Below are positions 19,398 through 30,646 of a stretch of DNA of 64,000 nucleotides, piece by piece. The DNA is taken from positions 248,001-312,000 of the forward strand of contig JAKSYS010000004.1 of NCBI GenBank assembly GCA_022925895.1. The letters run 5' to 3'. Position 1 is the stretch's first letter. Each line of letters starts with the position of its first letter. The notes under the pieces are model-generated. The model saw only the letters and a program-made list of their open reading frames with translations. It was not told the origin of the DNA and ran no database searches. The position numbers were made by a program, and so were the translations under genes. The stretch comes from Fragilaria crotonensis. Taxonomy: Eukaryota > Bacillariophyta > Fragilariophyceae > Fragilariales > Fragilariaceae.

Positions 19398-22136
19398 TTA
19401 TCGAGACGTATCTGTCGGAAATGGGATGCGCTTGCCTTTATCAATCCCATGACTGACAAATACCAGTGGCTTGTATTCTTCGTCCTTCTCCATCAACGCT
19501 GAATTCTCGAATCTCTTCAGCATGCTTGCCTTACCCTGAATTCTGGCGTACGTGATGTCGCAGATCTTGTCCGAATTAAAAACGCGCCAATGCTGTCCAA
19601 AATACTGGCGATGAAATGGTATAATGTCTTTGAAATCGACGAAATTGACAAATGCGTATCCTCTATTGCATTTGTTCTTGAAATCAATGGGGAGGTAGAA
19701 GAAATCAATCTTGCCGGGACCGTGTCCGTTATCGGCGAATTCAGCAAGAAGCATTTGTTGTGTGTACTTGTTTGGAATATTTCTCACCATCAACGACGTG
19801 CGCGAGTCTTGGCCCGCTTGTACTGCATCAATATCCAATGTCAAGTGTCTGTTATCCTTGTCGTCACCGGCAGGCAGTGCTTGGTGGCGCCGCAGCGTCG
19901 CACCACCAAGATTTGGGTTGCCACCATTCGGATTAGACCCACTTGGAATGGACCCGCTACCAGTTGAGATGCTGGAATCAGTTTGATTATGTGAAATGTG
20001 CGCACCCTGCGTGTAGAATGGCGCAGCTGTAGTAGATTGACTATAGGATCCTCCATCTGTTGCATAGGCAGGGCCTCTTGGCACAGAAGGACCACTAGAA
20101 TTCTGATACTGCTGGTGATGAAGCTGTTGCTGGTGATGCTGAGGTGCATGACTCCAATACGGTGGAGTGCCTAGTCCTTCTTTTGGCGGCATCGTCATGT
20201 AAGCGCCGTGTGGAACCTGCATCACCTGTTGCTGAACAAGATGGGGTTGCAGATGCCTACCAGTTGCACGAGGATCAACTTGGAGGTGCGACGATCGAGA
20301 CTGACGGGATGGAGGGAAAGCAGAATGATTCACCACGACGTATGAATAACGGCCGTCTGGGCCGAGAACAAGTTGAGTTGTTTGCTGCGGCACGTTCGAT
20401 GGGTTTCCGATAGGTTCACTTCTGTAGCCTGTGAATTGGTGTTCTTGTGCCACGAAGGGTGGAGAATCAGATCTCATCTTCGAGGGCGAATTCTTCTCCG
20501 TTGATAACCCAGGGAAATCATGGTATATTACACGTCCAGGACGCGATTGTGCCCCATAATGATCTCCAGCAATGGGATAAGAGCCTTGACGGGGCTGGAC
20601 TGATGTAAAATTGTTTGGGGCATGTTGCGATGGCCAGTTACTGTGTCTCCAGCTCCCAATAACGGCAAGGAGCTCTCGCCCTTTCCTTCGATCCACAGCT
20701 CTGCGGGTTCCAACTTCAACCATGACATTTGGTCCCCAGGGCTGAGAACTCTCCAACTCCAGCAACGCCTGCTTGGCATCTTGGACATTGTGAAATTCTA
20801 CCACGTAGGAGCCACCTCCATAATGCGTTCCTGCTTGAAGGCGCAAGGATCGTATAGCACCGTAGGTATTCAGCATCGACATGAGCGAACGCTCGGACAA
20901 ATTATGAGGAAGATCGGACAAAACAATGATACTTTCATCATGAGGAGACGATGAGTTCAATGGCACACAAAACTTGACCTCCACATCAACGGCGTAGGAA
21001 GACGACAGTCGACGGAGATTTTCTTTCAACTCCACGGCTGCATATTGTGCACTGCGGATATCGTAATAGCCAACAAGAATGATACCGCGGTCTGCAAATT
21101 CTGCTCGAAACAGCTCGAGCACGCCAAACGCTTCACAAGTCGATCGAACGTCTAACACTGCAACATTCCCCGCACGCAGAATCGCGATTGCCCTGCTCGG
21201 TTCTGCGTGATTAACATCCCACAAAAAAGGTTCTAGCTCTGCTTCGGTCGCGGAATGCACAGAGGTGTCTCCACCGGATTGCACGGAGCGATTTTCCAAA
21301 TTCATCGCTTGCATTTCACGATGTAAATCGTTGATATCCGGCGTTCCTTGCCTCGACGTCACTGGCGTCCCGTGGCTGGAAAGCTGCTCCCCATACAACT
21401 CCGGAGGCGCTGACTTGCGGCCCATATCTGGTTCCATGACAGTGACGCCAACCTCGGTGGGTCTAGTGTTGTGAAACATTCCCATTGGCAGCTGTTGGTT
21501 ACGATATTGCACACTTGAACGAAAATCCTCCATCGGGTCGCTCACTGCCGCTGATGGCGAGTACGGCGGCAATGCCGACGGCGGCTCCCTCCTGTCCCCA
21601 AGAGTTTGCGCATTCGAATTGAAGAGTGATGCGTCGGATACTCTCTTTTGCGAATGCATAGGAAAGGTCAAGTCGAGCAAGGCAGCCGTTGGAGAGAGGC
21701 CGCTGCTGCCACAGCCCAAAAGGCGTGATGCTGCATGGCGAGACTGTCTCGCGTAACTAAGATCATAGAGCATCATGCCATCCCGCCGCGAGTCCTGCGT
21801 CGAATCTTCCATGGATTCTGCCAAGCCCGTCCCCACCATTGCAGCGAGATTGCTAAAACTGGTGGTTCGTGTGTCCACTGACCAGTTAGCAGGCATCCCA
21901 GCGTCCGTCCAAATGGCCTGGTTCGCGATTCTAACCCTTTCTTCGTGACTTTCTGTGTTAAATCCAGGAGGCGGAGGAGCAGATAGACTTCCTTCACCAC
22001 GAAGAGCTTCGCCGTTGCAGTGCGAGAGAGGGTTGTCATTGTTAACTTTTGAGTTCGCATTGATATTGTTGCGAGGCAGAGATTGAGCGTTCTTCATATA
22101 CCCTTGTAGCTGTGGTGTGCTTTCTTCCCTAGACAT
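19398..22136 (-). CDS. Mei2-like RNA-binding protein (three RRM domains)
   Basis: The 912-residue single-exon protein is of the Mei2 family, which binds RNA and in fission yeast and plants promotes meiosis and developmental switching. The diagnostic part is the C-terminal Mei2-type RRM (from about residue 777): TSLMVRNIPNKYTQQMLL, then KIDFFYLPIDFKNKCNRGYA, VNF and IPFHRQYFGQHW. The order and the NKYT..ML, DF.N..N.GYAFVN signature are specific to Mei2. Two weaker RRMs precede it at about residues 310-370 (AVLDVRST, then IILVGYYDIRSAQYA) and 400-465 (SIIVLSDLPHNLSE, then GSYVVEFHNVQDAKQAL). The long N-terminus and the 480-770 linker are low-complexity Ser/Gln/His/Pro with HHQQQLHHQQ runs, likely disordered. 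The start ATG at 22136 is the first in frame. It probably acts in nucleus and cytoplasm; a role in the diatom sexual cycle is inference. Confidence 0.93.
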   Translation of the reverse strand: MSREESTPQLQGYMKNAQSLPRNNINANSKVNNDNPLSHCNGEALRGEGSLSAPPPPGFNTESHEERVRIANQAIWTDAGMPANWSVDTRTTSFSNLAAMVGTGLAESMEDSTQDSRRDGMMLYDLSYARQSRHAASRLLGCGSSGLSPTAALLDLTFPMHSQKRVSDASLFNSNAQTLGDRREPPSALPPYSPSAAVSDPMEDFRSSVQYRNQQLPMGMFHNTRPTEVGVTVMEPDMGRKSAPPELYGEQLSSHGTPVTSRQGTPDINDLHREMQAMNLENRSVQSGGDTSVHSATEAELEPFLWDVNHAEPSRAIAILRAGNVAVLDVRSTCEAFGVLELFRAEFADRGIILVGYYDIRSAQYAAVELKENLRRLSSSYAVDVEVKFCVPLNSSSPHDESIIVLSDLPHNLSERSLMSMLNTYGAIRSLRLQAGTHYGGGSYVVEFHNVQDAKQALLELESSQPWGPNVMVEVGTRRAVDRRKGRELLAVIGSWRHSNWPSQHAPNNFTSVQPRQGSYPIAGDHYGAQSRPGRVIYHDFPGLSTEKNSPSKMRSDSPPFVAQEHQFTGYRSEPIGNPSNVPQQTTQLVLGPDGRYSYVVVNHSAFPPSRQSRSSHLQVDPRATGRHLQPHLVQQQVMQVPHGAYMTMPPKEGLGTPPYWSHAPQHHQQQLHHQQYQNSSGPSVPRGPAYATDGGSYSQSTTAAPFYTQGAHISHNQTDSSISTGSGSIPSGSNPNGGNPNLGGATLRRHQALPAGDDKDNRHLTLDIDAVQAGQDSRTSLMVRNIPNKYTQQMLLAEFADNGHGPGKIDFFYLPIDFKNKCNRGYAFVNFVDFKDIIPFHRQYFGQHWRVFNSDKICDITYARIQGKASMLKRFENSALMEKDEEYKPLVFVSHGIDKGKRIPFPTDTSR

Positions 22137-23768
22137 GCTTAAGTGACAGTGGCTGCGATAGTGTAGATGGCAGTGTCAGCAATGTCCACCGCTGCTGCAC
22201 CTGCTGCTCCTTTACCTTGGAGATTCTACAGCCTTCGTTAAATTGACGTCTGGATGTAAGCTTAACGAAACGTCTCAACGAGCTGTCAGACTTGATATCG
22301 TAAATGCTATCGGCTATCGCACCAATAATCGCTCTCCTGTTTAAGGATACAAGATGAACAGCAAAACGACTCAAGGACGCTTTTACGAAGTCCCAAATTA
22401 TTCTAACGCCGATGTGATAGCTGTCTCTGTGGCATTCACTTGTACATTCACTGATGGACTGCTAAAACGCTCAAAGCTGTATGATGCACTTCCAGGTTAT
22501 CGCGGAGAAATGTTGCAGTCTGTATGGAACACGGAACGAAGTATATATATAGCTCAAGATCTCCGTAGAACTCCAAGCTAAATACGTTTAAACTGCCGGA
22601 ACTTATCTCTGATTTCTGCAATGACGACGAAGGCACGCATGGGAATGATAATGCATAACGCCTTTGGATTCGTTTGTATCCATGCCTTTTTAGCTCTTTA
22701 ATTGTGATACCAGTTTTCAACAACAGCTGAGACGGCTGGCTCCCGACAAATGACCTCATCGCCCGAAAGTGCAACTTCCTGTGGAGTGCATGCGTGCTTG
22801 TTCGTGTGCCCTTACTTGATACTCCGAGGGCGCTCGAAACATGCACTAATTCGTTCGCGTCGGCTTCATGCATGTTCTTCATGCTTTGGTTCAATGCGGG
22901 GAACAGAAATGCACATGAATGGTTGGACCAGTCTTTTTTGAGAAAATCCTGCCCATCCCCTTGACATATATTTCACTTTTTGAGTAGGCCATTTGATAGA
23001 TCTCGGTAAGACCTTTCTAAAACTGTTTCATTTTATAAAATTAAATAAGCAGATTCCACAGAATTTCAGTTCCCGTGAAATCCTCAATTTCGGTCCAAAT
23101 TGGCTTAGCTGAATCAATTGGACCGCGACGATTTTACTAGTAAAATGTGGATACTATGTACTGTGCTGCAGGCACATCAAATTGTCCGCAATTTGCTCAT
23201 ATTATTGCATTTTTGGGTAGAACAGCGCCTGCGCTCCAACAAAGCAACTGGGTGAAATATGAATTGAAAACATATTTGAAAAGAAACATTCAAATGAAGA
23301 TGGCAAGTACAACTAATAGGAGATAGCACGTAGACGCACACAACATTCCGAACTATGTACTACGCTTAGTACTGTACTACTGTAGTACTCTGTATCACGT
23401 GACTACGTACGGCCGGTTGGACTCCACATGCTGAAATGAAACATGAAACATGAAACCCCTCCCTGACTACAAAATGCTCCATGTTATTGCAGAAATGATG
23501 AGCGCATGCTTTGAGCTATTCATAACCATCTTCACATATACTGCAATATCAAAATTGAAAGAGACATTAAATGAACAATTTCTACAGGGATTTCTACGGG
23601 TGATGTACCACACCCAAGAATTCCAAAGTGTCAGCTGTCCAACTGATTCATCCTGCTTCTACTTGAACTACACAAAACACCGTGCATCGAAAACCTTGTA
23701 CAAGTACCTGTTGCATGCATACTTGATACTTGGGCATAGGGCATATGGCATATGGCATATGACATATG
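22137..23768. other. AT-rich intergenic stretch, no gene supported
   Basis: The left part must hold the 5' UTR and promoter of the Mei2-like gene. Further right the sequence is AT-rich with scattered GTACTGTACTACTGTAGTAC words near 23365. A frame open over 23450-24022 was considered and rejected as coding. GCATATG is repeated in tandem just before 23768. No RNA gene was recognised. Confidence 0.55.
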
Positions 23769-24500
23769 AGGCCAATCCTTATCTTGCCACCAAAACCAAA
23801 ACCAAAACGAGTCTTGGGTCATTTTGGTTTTGGTTGTCACGAAAATCAACCCTTACCATGGGCCCCCTTTTGTCCCTAACGGGTTATGAAGCTTGTGCCA
23901 TTTTGGTTGTCTCTGTAATCATAACCTATTCGCAACCGAAATTAAGAAAATTTCGGTTGGCCGACCGAAATGGACCACGGTGCACTGAAATTCCATGTTC
24001 CCCTCGCGACACACAAAAATGAAGGTTGCTGATTGGCTGACAGAGTTCTTGCAGACTACAGTAGTCGAGTACATACTAATACTACTAGCTAGTGCCGGTA
24101 AGACAGAACAAATCTACACTGTACAACCTCGTTTGTAATGACAATTCTATGATACGGCCTCCTCTGCTTTGCTTTTCCTATCATTCATCAGTAGCTACTC
24201 CCGCGTCCTCGTTCACAAGACGTCAGCACTGCCGATGGTGGCATGGTGAAAAAGGCGTCGTCATTTGCTGATGATTTGGATTTGTCGTACTTGTACCTGA
24301 CGTGCGACATGTCATGCCATGTCCGATCTGGACGAAGCAGCAAACCAAGATTCCGTTTTGACTACTTCGAATACCGTTTTCGTTACAGTTTACGGTAAGG
24401 ATAACAAAATCACAAGAACGAAAATGACGTGCGATTTTATTAGGTTTCTATTAAATCGCATTTTGGTAATGGTTTTTCGTCGCAAGATAAGGATTGGCCT
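23769..24500. mobile_element. Non-autonomous TIR element, ~0.73 kb
   Basis: AGGCCAATCCTTATCTTG (23769-23786) has an exact inverted copy at 24483-24500. The similarity continues inward with mismatches (CCACCAAAACC against CGACGAAAAAC). The interior is AT-rich with repeated AAAACC/GGTTTT blocks and encodes nothing recognisable. Flanks do not show an obvious target duplication (ATG on the left, GAT on the right). It is called a MITE-like DNA element from the ends only. Confidence 0.55.
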
Positions 24501-25459
24501 GATGTGACATGTGACATAGTACCTGGTAGCCCGTATCAATATTCGATGGTCATCAGAACGTATGTACTGATGTGTGTATGCATATACGTAGTGCAAATTA
24601 CACGTCGGTAATCGTAATCCGTGCCGCATACTGCTGGCTACTAAGTACAGTACTAGAGCACGTAAGAGTAAAAGAGTAGCCGAGTACAGTACTAGTACTG
24701 GGTACTTTCTCATAGCAAAATGTGAAATGTCAAATGACGTCATTAAAGACGTCACTCTAATCCTCGCCACATCGTGTTTTCGTCGAGAGACGTCATTGCG
24801 ATGCCTTCTCTTCCGATTGGGATCCTGATACAGTACGACAGTACGACATACTACCGGTAGAGTATTTTGCTGTTGCGTAGCTTATGGTTTGTGGTACTGT
24901 ACTTGTATCCTTGTATGTCATACCTGGTACAAGTAACAGGTATGAAATACACATGCACAATGGACCTACACTATGATAGTATCGGTGGCTTCGTGTATGT
25001 GTTGCAAGTCAGTTACCATGGTAGAAGAGTACTATGTGGCAGTATGTACTCCGAGTACTTTGCATTGTGGCCTACTCTGCCTGCTGCAGAAGTAATCCGA
25101 GTACGTTGCTTCAGTCCCGAATGTGCAATCTGTTACTGGTATCGCATACAAGAACTCGTTCACCAACAACGTGGCATTTAGGCAATTATATCATACGCGT
25201 TCGCCAAGCAAGAAGAACAGTTCATACAACCAGAATATGATACGATTCTGACACCAAATCAAGATTAACGACATATGCCGAGGAAGCCAAACTGTTTGTT
25301 CTGTTGCAATGAGGCCCTGGGGCATACTTAAGAATCAAAGGTGATTTGTCAACTCCAATTTCCAAAGACATAACCTTCAATATGATTTTCTGATTGTCAA
25401 GGTCATGTGTGCAAAGAGTTAAGAGAATGTTATGAGTGCTTGTCATCCTTTCTTAATGT
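24501..25459. other. Intergenic, rich in GTAC palindromic words
   Basis: No gene is seen. Words such as GTACAGTACTAGTACTGGGTAC (24683 onward) and CTACCGGTAG (about 24851) are dense. Two TGACGTCATT/GACGTCA-type sites occur near 24732-24755 and one GACGTCATT near 24791. They resemble bZIP (CRE-like) sites, but no gene start is close enough to assign them. Confidence 0.5.
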
Positions 25460-26551
25460 ATCAATCGGGTGCCACTGGTAAGAAGGGAGCATCTCTGGAA
25501 GCAAAATACTCTTGCCAGCATTCAAAACCATGTGTATGGAGTAGCGCCTCGTCATGCATTTTTGGATTGCTTCACAATGTCAAAGCCAATTGAATATGCC
25601 AACACTGTGCCGAGTTGTATAGTGAAGAATGTCTATGTGTCATGAAAAATATCTAAGTTACACAAGGAAGGAATTTTCCTCAATTTGCTAACTGCATGCA
25701 CAATACTAGCTAGTTGGAAGAACTGTCTCAAGGTGTGGCAGGCATCATAGAAGCAAGTCAGATGTTTGGCATTGTTGTGTGGGATAGTGTAACAAGAACT
25801 TTGCATGGCTTGTATACAATGAACCAAGCATCTTGAAATGAACTGCTCAATGTTGCTGCCAAGCAACGGTTCTACTACTTCTTACAACTGCTGATGGCAA
25901 TTTGAATGCCATGCATGCTGCCACGCCCAATATAGTGGATGCATCAGAACCTCTTTATAATGCTGTCAATTTTCATCTTTGGTGACCATATAGCAAGGAT
26001 TCAGTACTAGTCAATACAAGATGCTGCTCTTGCTTCATGATACCTAACTACAATAGAAGAAGGTGTCATGGCCTCCACCATGCTACAAAATGTTGCCCCT
26101 CGTAACTTTTCTGTTGCTGCTTAAAAACTCATATGAGTGGGCCTAAATGCTGCTAGCTAGCTACTCTAGAGAGCTTAAAAGAAGAGTATTTATACCCCTG
26201 GTGTGAGAAGTGTACTATACCGTATACCATAATACCGTTACCTAAGCACCGGGAGGAATTGTGCATGACATTTCCGAAACAGAGCTCATCTTTCGAGAGT
26301 GATGTCATACCTTTTTGGTCCAACAGAAAAACTAAAAATTAAGATTCAAACTCATCTTCCTGTATTTGATGTAGGGAGTTTCTTCTTTGTGGCGCATTGA
26401 TGTGAGTAAGACTCTGTCCTGCACATTCCATTTGTTTTTTGCATCAGCAATGACGTACGTGTTCCAGATGGAGGACTGAAGACAAAGGCAATGATACAAT
26501 CTTTATTTACACATATGTTCAGCAGATGCCAGGAATTCAAGAAGGGGGAGG
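25460..26551 (+). other. Probable decayed upstream part of the Crypton-like element
   Basis: Short plus-strand runs such as ASIQNHVYGVAPRHAFLDCF and HKEGIFLNLLTACTILASW look coding but are split by many stops. They lie just upstream of, and on the same strand as, the tyrosine-recombinase remnant at 26552. They may be the eroded N-terminal part of the same element. No terminal repeats were found, as expected for Cryptons, so the left boundary is a guess. Confidence 0.35.
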
Positions 26552-27689
26552 AGAATGGTGACGGTGAATTGTCTATGCTTGGAAGTCACAGCATTCAAAA
26601 GTAGTATGCTGCAACATTCGCCCAAAGATGCGGGGTCACCAGTGACGAGAAAGACATCAGAGGTAGATGGAAAGGAACAGGTATAGTATCTGATGTCTAT
26701 GATGATATTGAGCTTCCATTTCCCGATGCAGAGGTTGCTGAGAAGTTGTGTGATGGTGATCCTTGCATTTATGTTTCTGACCAGACACTTGACGCGACTA
26801 TGATGAACACATTCATTCTGAGTCAAGTCGTTGCAAATATCAGATTGCGACTACCAGAATTGGCGTGTCTTGTACTTGGTAAGGCATTGTTGTGGTTGAT
26901 TTGCTCTCCACTTGCTGATGAGATTGTTCCGGGTGAATTCAAACGTGAAGTTCTTTCGGAATGGGATCATGTTCGCGGGGCAGATGTTGATCCTGAAATG
27001 AACCCAATCAAGCAGATGGCGGTGACAGTGGCAGGCGATCATGGAGCAGTCTTCATTGATTTGGTTGGGGCAATTGATGTGGATGGACTAGCTGGACAGC
27101 CTGCGCTTGGGACGAATGTGACAATCCGAAATCAATTGTTGGGTATGCAGTCGGGATTGTTGTCCCGACGACAAGACAAGCAATGTGGAGTTAAAGACAG
27201 CGGTCAATCGAATTCAATTGAATGTGGAGCAGTTTTTGGCATTTTGAATGGAAATGTGAGGCGAATTGCATTGCAACCTGCGAGGCGACGGACTGCTGGT
27301 GGGGAGAGAGGCGAGGGCGAGGAAACAGGAGCGGAGGAGACGCCTGAAAGAGCTGCTGCGAACAACCTCGCAATGATGGCGACGCTGATGCCGACGCCCA
27401 GAAGGCTTCACAACCTCTGGCAAGAGTATCATCATGGAGTTGGCGGGAGGAAAGCAGCTAGACTGTTCTCCTACACTGAGCGAGGTCACTCAAAAGCATC
27501 GGTACAGTCGACGCATGCATGGTAGTCTGGGGCTTGGTATCGAGATTGATTTGCATGGGGGATACTGCAGAGACCACCATAGACAAGATTTATGCTGTCT
27601 GTGGTGGTCAGACTTCAGTGACCAACATCATTAATGTGCTTAAGAGGGATAAGAAGGATGGGACTCTGAATCCCAACTTTAGAATTTAG
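26552..27689 (+). pseudogene. Crypton-type tyrosine recombinase with GCR1-like C-terminal domain, decayed
   Basis: The plus strand encodes LGSHSIQK, an in-frame TAG at 26602, then YAATFAQRCGVTSDEKDIRGRWK and VSDVYDDIELPFPDAEVAEKLC. This follows the tyrosine recombinase core: HSxRKxAAT box, GRWK, then the Tyr nucleophile in (S)DxY. The catalytic Arg of the HSIR box reads Gln (CAA for an expected CGA). About 200 residues later comes LWQEYHHGVGGRKAARLFSYTERG. In another frame TIDKIYAVCGGQTSVTNIIN and VLKRDKKDGTLNPNFRI follow to a TAG at 27687. This part matches the GCR1-like DNA-binding domain that accompanies some Crypton recombinases. At least one stop, one frame change and one lost catalytic residue make it a dead copy. 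The family assignment rests on motif memory and should be confirmed by profile search. Confidence 0.6.
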
Positions 27690-27968
27690 CTCGCCGTATG
27701 TTTTCTACTGTACTACCGTAGTACGATTCGAACTATTATTTACCTAGTCGACGTACTCGTACTCCATGTTAGCACGGTGAATGCACCGAGTTTTTTCTAC
27801 TTGGGAATATACGATGCCCTACATGATTGCAGCAGACCATGCAAATAACCAATAACTGGAATCGCGGAATCAGACTCATTTTGAGTGTTGGACTGAGTTC
27901 CTACTACCGGTAGTACAATCATGACACAATACACTCCATGTCCTTGGAATAGCGTCCAATAGTCCGCC

Positions 27969-28955
27969 ATGCCTCCCGCACCAAACGAGCTGCCAGTTCG
28001 GTGGTTGTGGCGTCGGCCTCCTCCATCAAGCGGGCCAAGACTAGTATAAAGACAGAGCCAATTATTAGTGGGGACAATCAAAATGCACGATATGACGAAA
28101 ATGCTGCCGCAGATGGTGATGTTGGAGATATCAAGGAACGTTTCATTCAAGTCTTTGAGGACCCCAACTATGCGAGTGGTATAGCGAATTCGGCGCTCAA
28201 GTTAAAGTTTGGCGATGCCGATTATCTCAAGTTGGTACCAGTGATCAATGATCTCACTCAATCATCGAGATTGATCATGAGCAAGGTCGGAGACGAGCTC
28301 TTTTACAATTTGGTCAGCGATGAAGTGGCCTCCAAGTTTATCGGTTTGGACGTTTCGGCGCGTATGGTTTATCAAGTGATTGAAAAATCAGGAAATTTGG
28401 GGATATGGACGAAGGATATTCGAACACAAACAAACATTCAACAACAAGCGCTCAATAAGATTTTTAAGGCACTCGAAACCAGACGGCTCATCAAACCAGT
28501 CAAATCAGTGTCGTCGAAAAGGTTTACATGCTCTACAACTTGACTCCGCTAAGGAACTTACTGGAGGTCCCTGGTATACCGAACTCGAGTTTGATCATGA
28601 ATTCATCAATGAAATGAGAAAGTTCCTCCTGACATGCGTACGACGACTTAACAATGGGCAGGGTGTCACATTAACAGATATCAAAGAGAAACTGGTCCAA
28701 GCCAATGTGAGCAAGGTGCAACTCAGCGTCGATGACGTCCAACAGTTGATGCAAACGTTGGCCTACGATCATCTCATTGAAGACGCCGGACAGGACTCGC
28801 AAGGAGAGACTTTGTACGTCGCCGCGAGACGTGTCACTCCCATGTGCGAGTTCAAGTGGTGGGATGCCATTTCACCTGACTTTCATTTTCGTAAGATTAG
28901 ATTCGAAGATGGCGTCGAGTTGGAGGCACACGAACCACATCATCATACTGCATGA
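27969..28955 (+). CDS. RPC6: RNA polymerase III subunit RPC6/RPC34, frame-broken as written
   Basis: This is the subunit of the Pol III initiation heterotrimer that contacts TFIIIB and helps open promoters of tRNA and 5S genes in the nucleus. The family signature is very clear: GDELFYNLVSDEVASKF, then ARMVYQVIEKSGNLGIWTKD, IRTQTNIQQQALNKIFKALE, RRLIKPVKSV, ELTGGPWYTELEFDHEFINE, VSKVQLSVDDVQQLMQTLAYD, and the end FKWWDAISPDFHFR with HEPHHHTA. It covers tandem winged-helix domains. The conserved blocks lie in shifted frames: KPVKSVSSK, then VYMLYNLTP (28522-28548), then SAKELTGG (from 28545). The N-terminus also needs a shift near 27978 to join MPP to TKRAASSVVV. Each step fits one missing base, one at an AAAA run. 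No stops erode the conserved blocks, so the gene is probably intact in the organism and misread here. It is tail-to-tail with the TAZ gene. Confidence 0.9.
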
Positions 28956-29196
28956 AGAGTTTTAGCTGCTCTTCGACTAGAACAACCACATGAGTGTGAC
29001 TGAGAATGAGAAGGCGATAACGGGAAGCGTTTTATAATTTGAGTTGCATGACATACGCTAAAGCGTGCGTGCGGCTCGTTATACGCCGTAACCATGAGAA
29101 TCTTTAGCTTAGTAATGCTTGAGAATATCAAAATTAGCATCACCTTTCGCGATCGTCACGCAAGGATTTGTCGGCGTGACCTCTCGCAATGTATTT
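28956..29196. other. Short convergent 3' spacer
   Basis: About 240 bp between the stop of the RPC34 gene and the 3' end of the minus-strand TAZ gene. Both polyadenylation sites should be here. No gene or clear repeat was seen. Confidence 0.55.
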
Positions 29197-30646
29197 TCAT
29201 AAACCATCCTCATCCATAGTAAATGTCAATTCTTCGTCCATGGCACTTCCCTCTCGCGCATACTCCTCCTCTACAATCGTGTCGCATCCATCCCGAGAGA
29301 GGCATGCCGAAGCCAGCATACCTAGAGATGCGCTTCGACCACGTCGATTTACAAATCCTGATGAGGTTTTCTCCTCCGACACAACATCAATCATTTGTTC
29401 GCCCTTGAGATCCAACTCCCATGTTGGATCCACACGGAGATTTGGTTGATGTTGAGTGCCGCGGGTCGGGTTCTGAAACTGCTTGAGGCGCGTTCATCGT
29501 AGCTTTCAGCACGTGATCGCCGCGGTGACCCGAGTCCGCCGGGCAATTCTTCAATCGGCGGGGCGCGTTTGAGATTTTGTAGGGCGGAAGCAGCAAATGT
29601 GAGGAACTGGTTCTTGCCGCTGTCCAGACTCTTACCCAAGGCTGCTGAGTACGCTGGAGAATGCGAAGGAGGGTTGCTGCCGCAACAACTTCACTGAAAA
29701 GCATCAACTGGTTTGCAGTTGAGCAATTTCCCAGGAAAACCTTCATCTGACGATGAGTCACTGTTGCTAGGATTACGCCAACTCGGTATTGCCGATACGA
29801 TGCAAGGTTGTCGCGGCGGCGGCGGGGCATAGTCGCTTCTGACGTCCGACGACCAATGACAGGGTCCTGGCTCTGCCAGCGTAAACGAGGCAATCGCCTG
29901 TTTCTTTGAGTTAGGCTTTCTACTTGAACCGTCGAGGACACTTTTCGCATGTCGTGCGACGAGAGAACAAACGAGGCATACGTGGTGTACAGTCATGGTT
30001 CGGCGGCCCATACCGGCTTGCTTCGCACGAACTTCACGGCATTTCTGATAGTGGGAAAGGAGCTTCCTCGATTGATGGCATCCATTGTAATCGCTCGGAC
30101 AGCTGCAACTGTTGTTTCCAGATGGGCAGGTCTTGAGATGAAGAAGTACGCGCTTGGCCTCCACGCAGCCCTTGTGCGGACAGCGATCGCCACCCATTCG
30201 ACAATTCTGCAGAGTGCAAAGAAATAGACATGCAAATTTGTGAGAACAACAATTTCCTCGCATTTCGTGGAATTTTGATTGCACAGGCTCTGATCTGATT
30301 GACGCCTCGACAGTGGTCAACCTCTCAACATCTCGTTGATGTTACCCAGACTCACCTGTGCATGAATGAGCACCCACAGCGATTGCGCAGCCCTCTTTGC
30401 CTTGTCGACCACTGCACTAACATCTCCATTATCAGGAACTCCGGAACTCGCATGGGCCTCTGGGTTGAGTCTGTTGGCTGTCGTAGACGATGAATCTTCA
30501 TTCCCAGCAACGCTTTGGTGCTTCAGTGGCACCAAGTCTGGCGTCGGTTGTCGATTGTTCGAAACATGATTGTGATCATCGACTTGATCGTATACTGCAC
30601 TTCCTGTTCCGGCCGAAGGTCGGGTATCGACAAGCGTTACCGTCAT
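29197..30646 (-). CDS. TAZ-type zinc-finger protein, two or more exons
   Basis: TAZ fingers (as in CBP/p300 and plant BT proteins) bind transcription factors and calmodulin-like partners. Exon 1 is 30646-30356 (97 codons), ending AAQSLWVLIHAQ at a CAG|GTGAGT donor. A 149-bp intron (30355-30207) ends CTCTGCAG. Exon 2 resumes in frame with NCRMGGDRCPHKGC. Across the junction the TAZ pattern is complete: LWVLIHA..C, CPHKGCVEAKRVLLHLKTCP, C..GCHQSRKLLSHYQKC and a distal CLVCS. Exon 2 runs into a Ser/Pro-rich region and a TGA at 29691. The same frame then continues ALGKSLDSGKNQFLTFAASAL for another 80 codons. A further one-base shift near 29437 leads to DPTWELDLKGEQMIDVVSEE and the acidic end EELTFTMDEDGL (29197). 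A further intron or indel errors could explain the downstream part; I cannot decide. No HAT or BTB domain is visible. Confidence 0.78.

Noticed and set aside
23450-24022. Open frame of 190 codons on plus strand
   Set aside because: It crosses the TIR boundary of the element at 23769, contains low-complexity TKTKTK from AAAACC repeats, and has no motif or homologue I recognise.
24721-24800. TGACGTCA-like sites as a cAMP/bZIP-controlled promoter
   Set aside because: No gene start lies within a plausible distance; the sites are kept only as a note.
29387-29950. Open frame of 187 codons on minus strand within the TAZ gene
   Set aside because: It is an alternate frame of TAZ exon 2 and its downstream region; composition is Arg/Ser-rich shadow coding with no motif.
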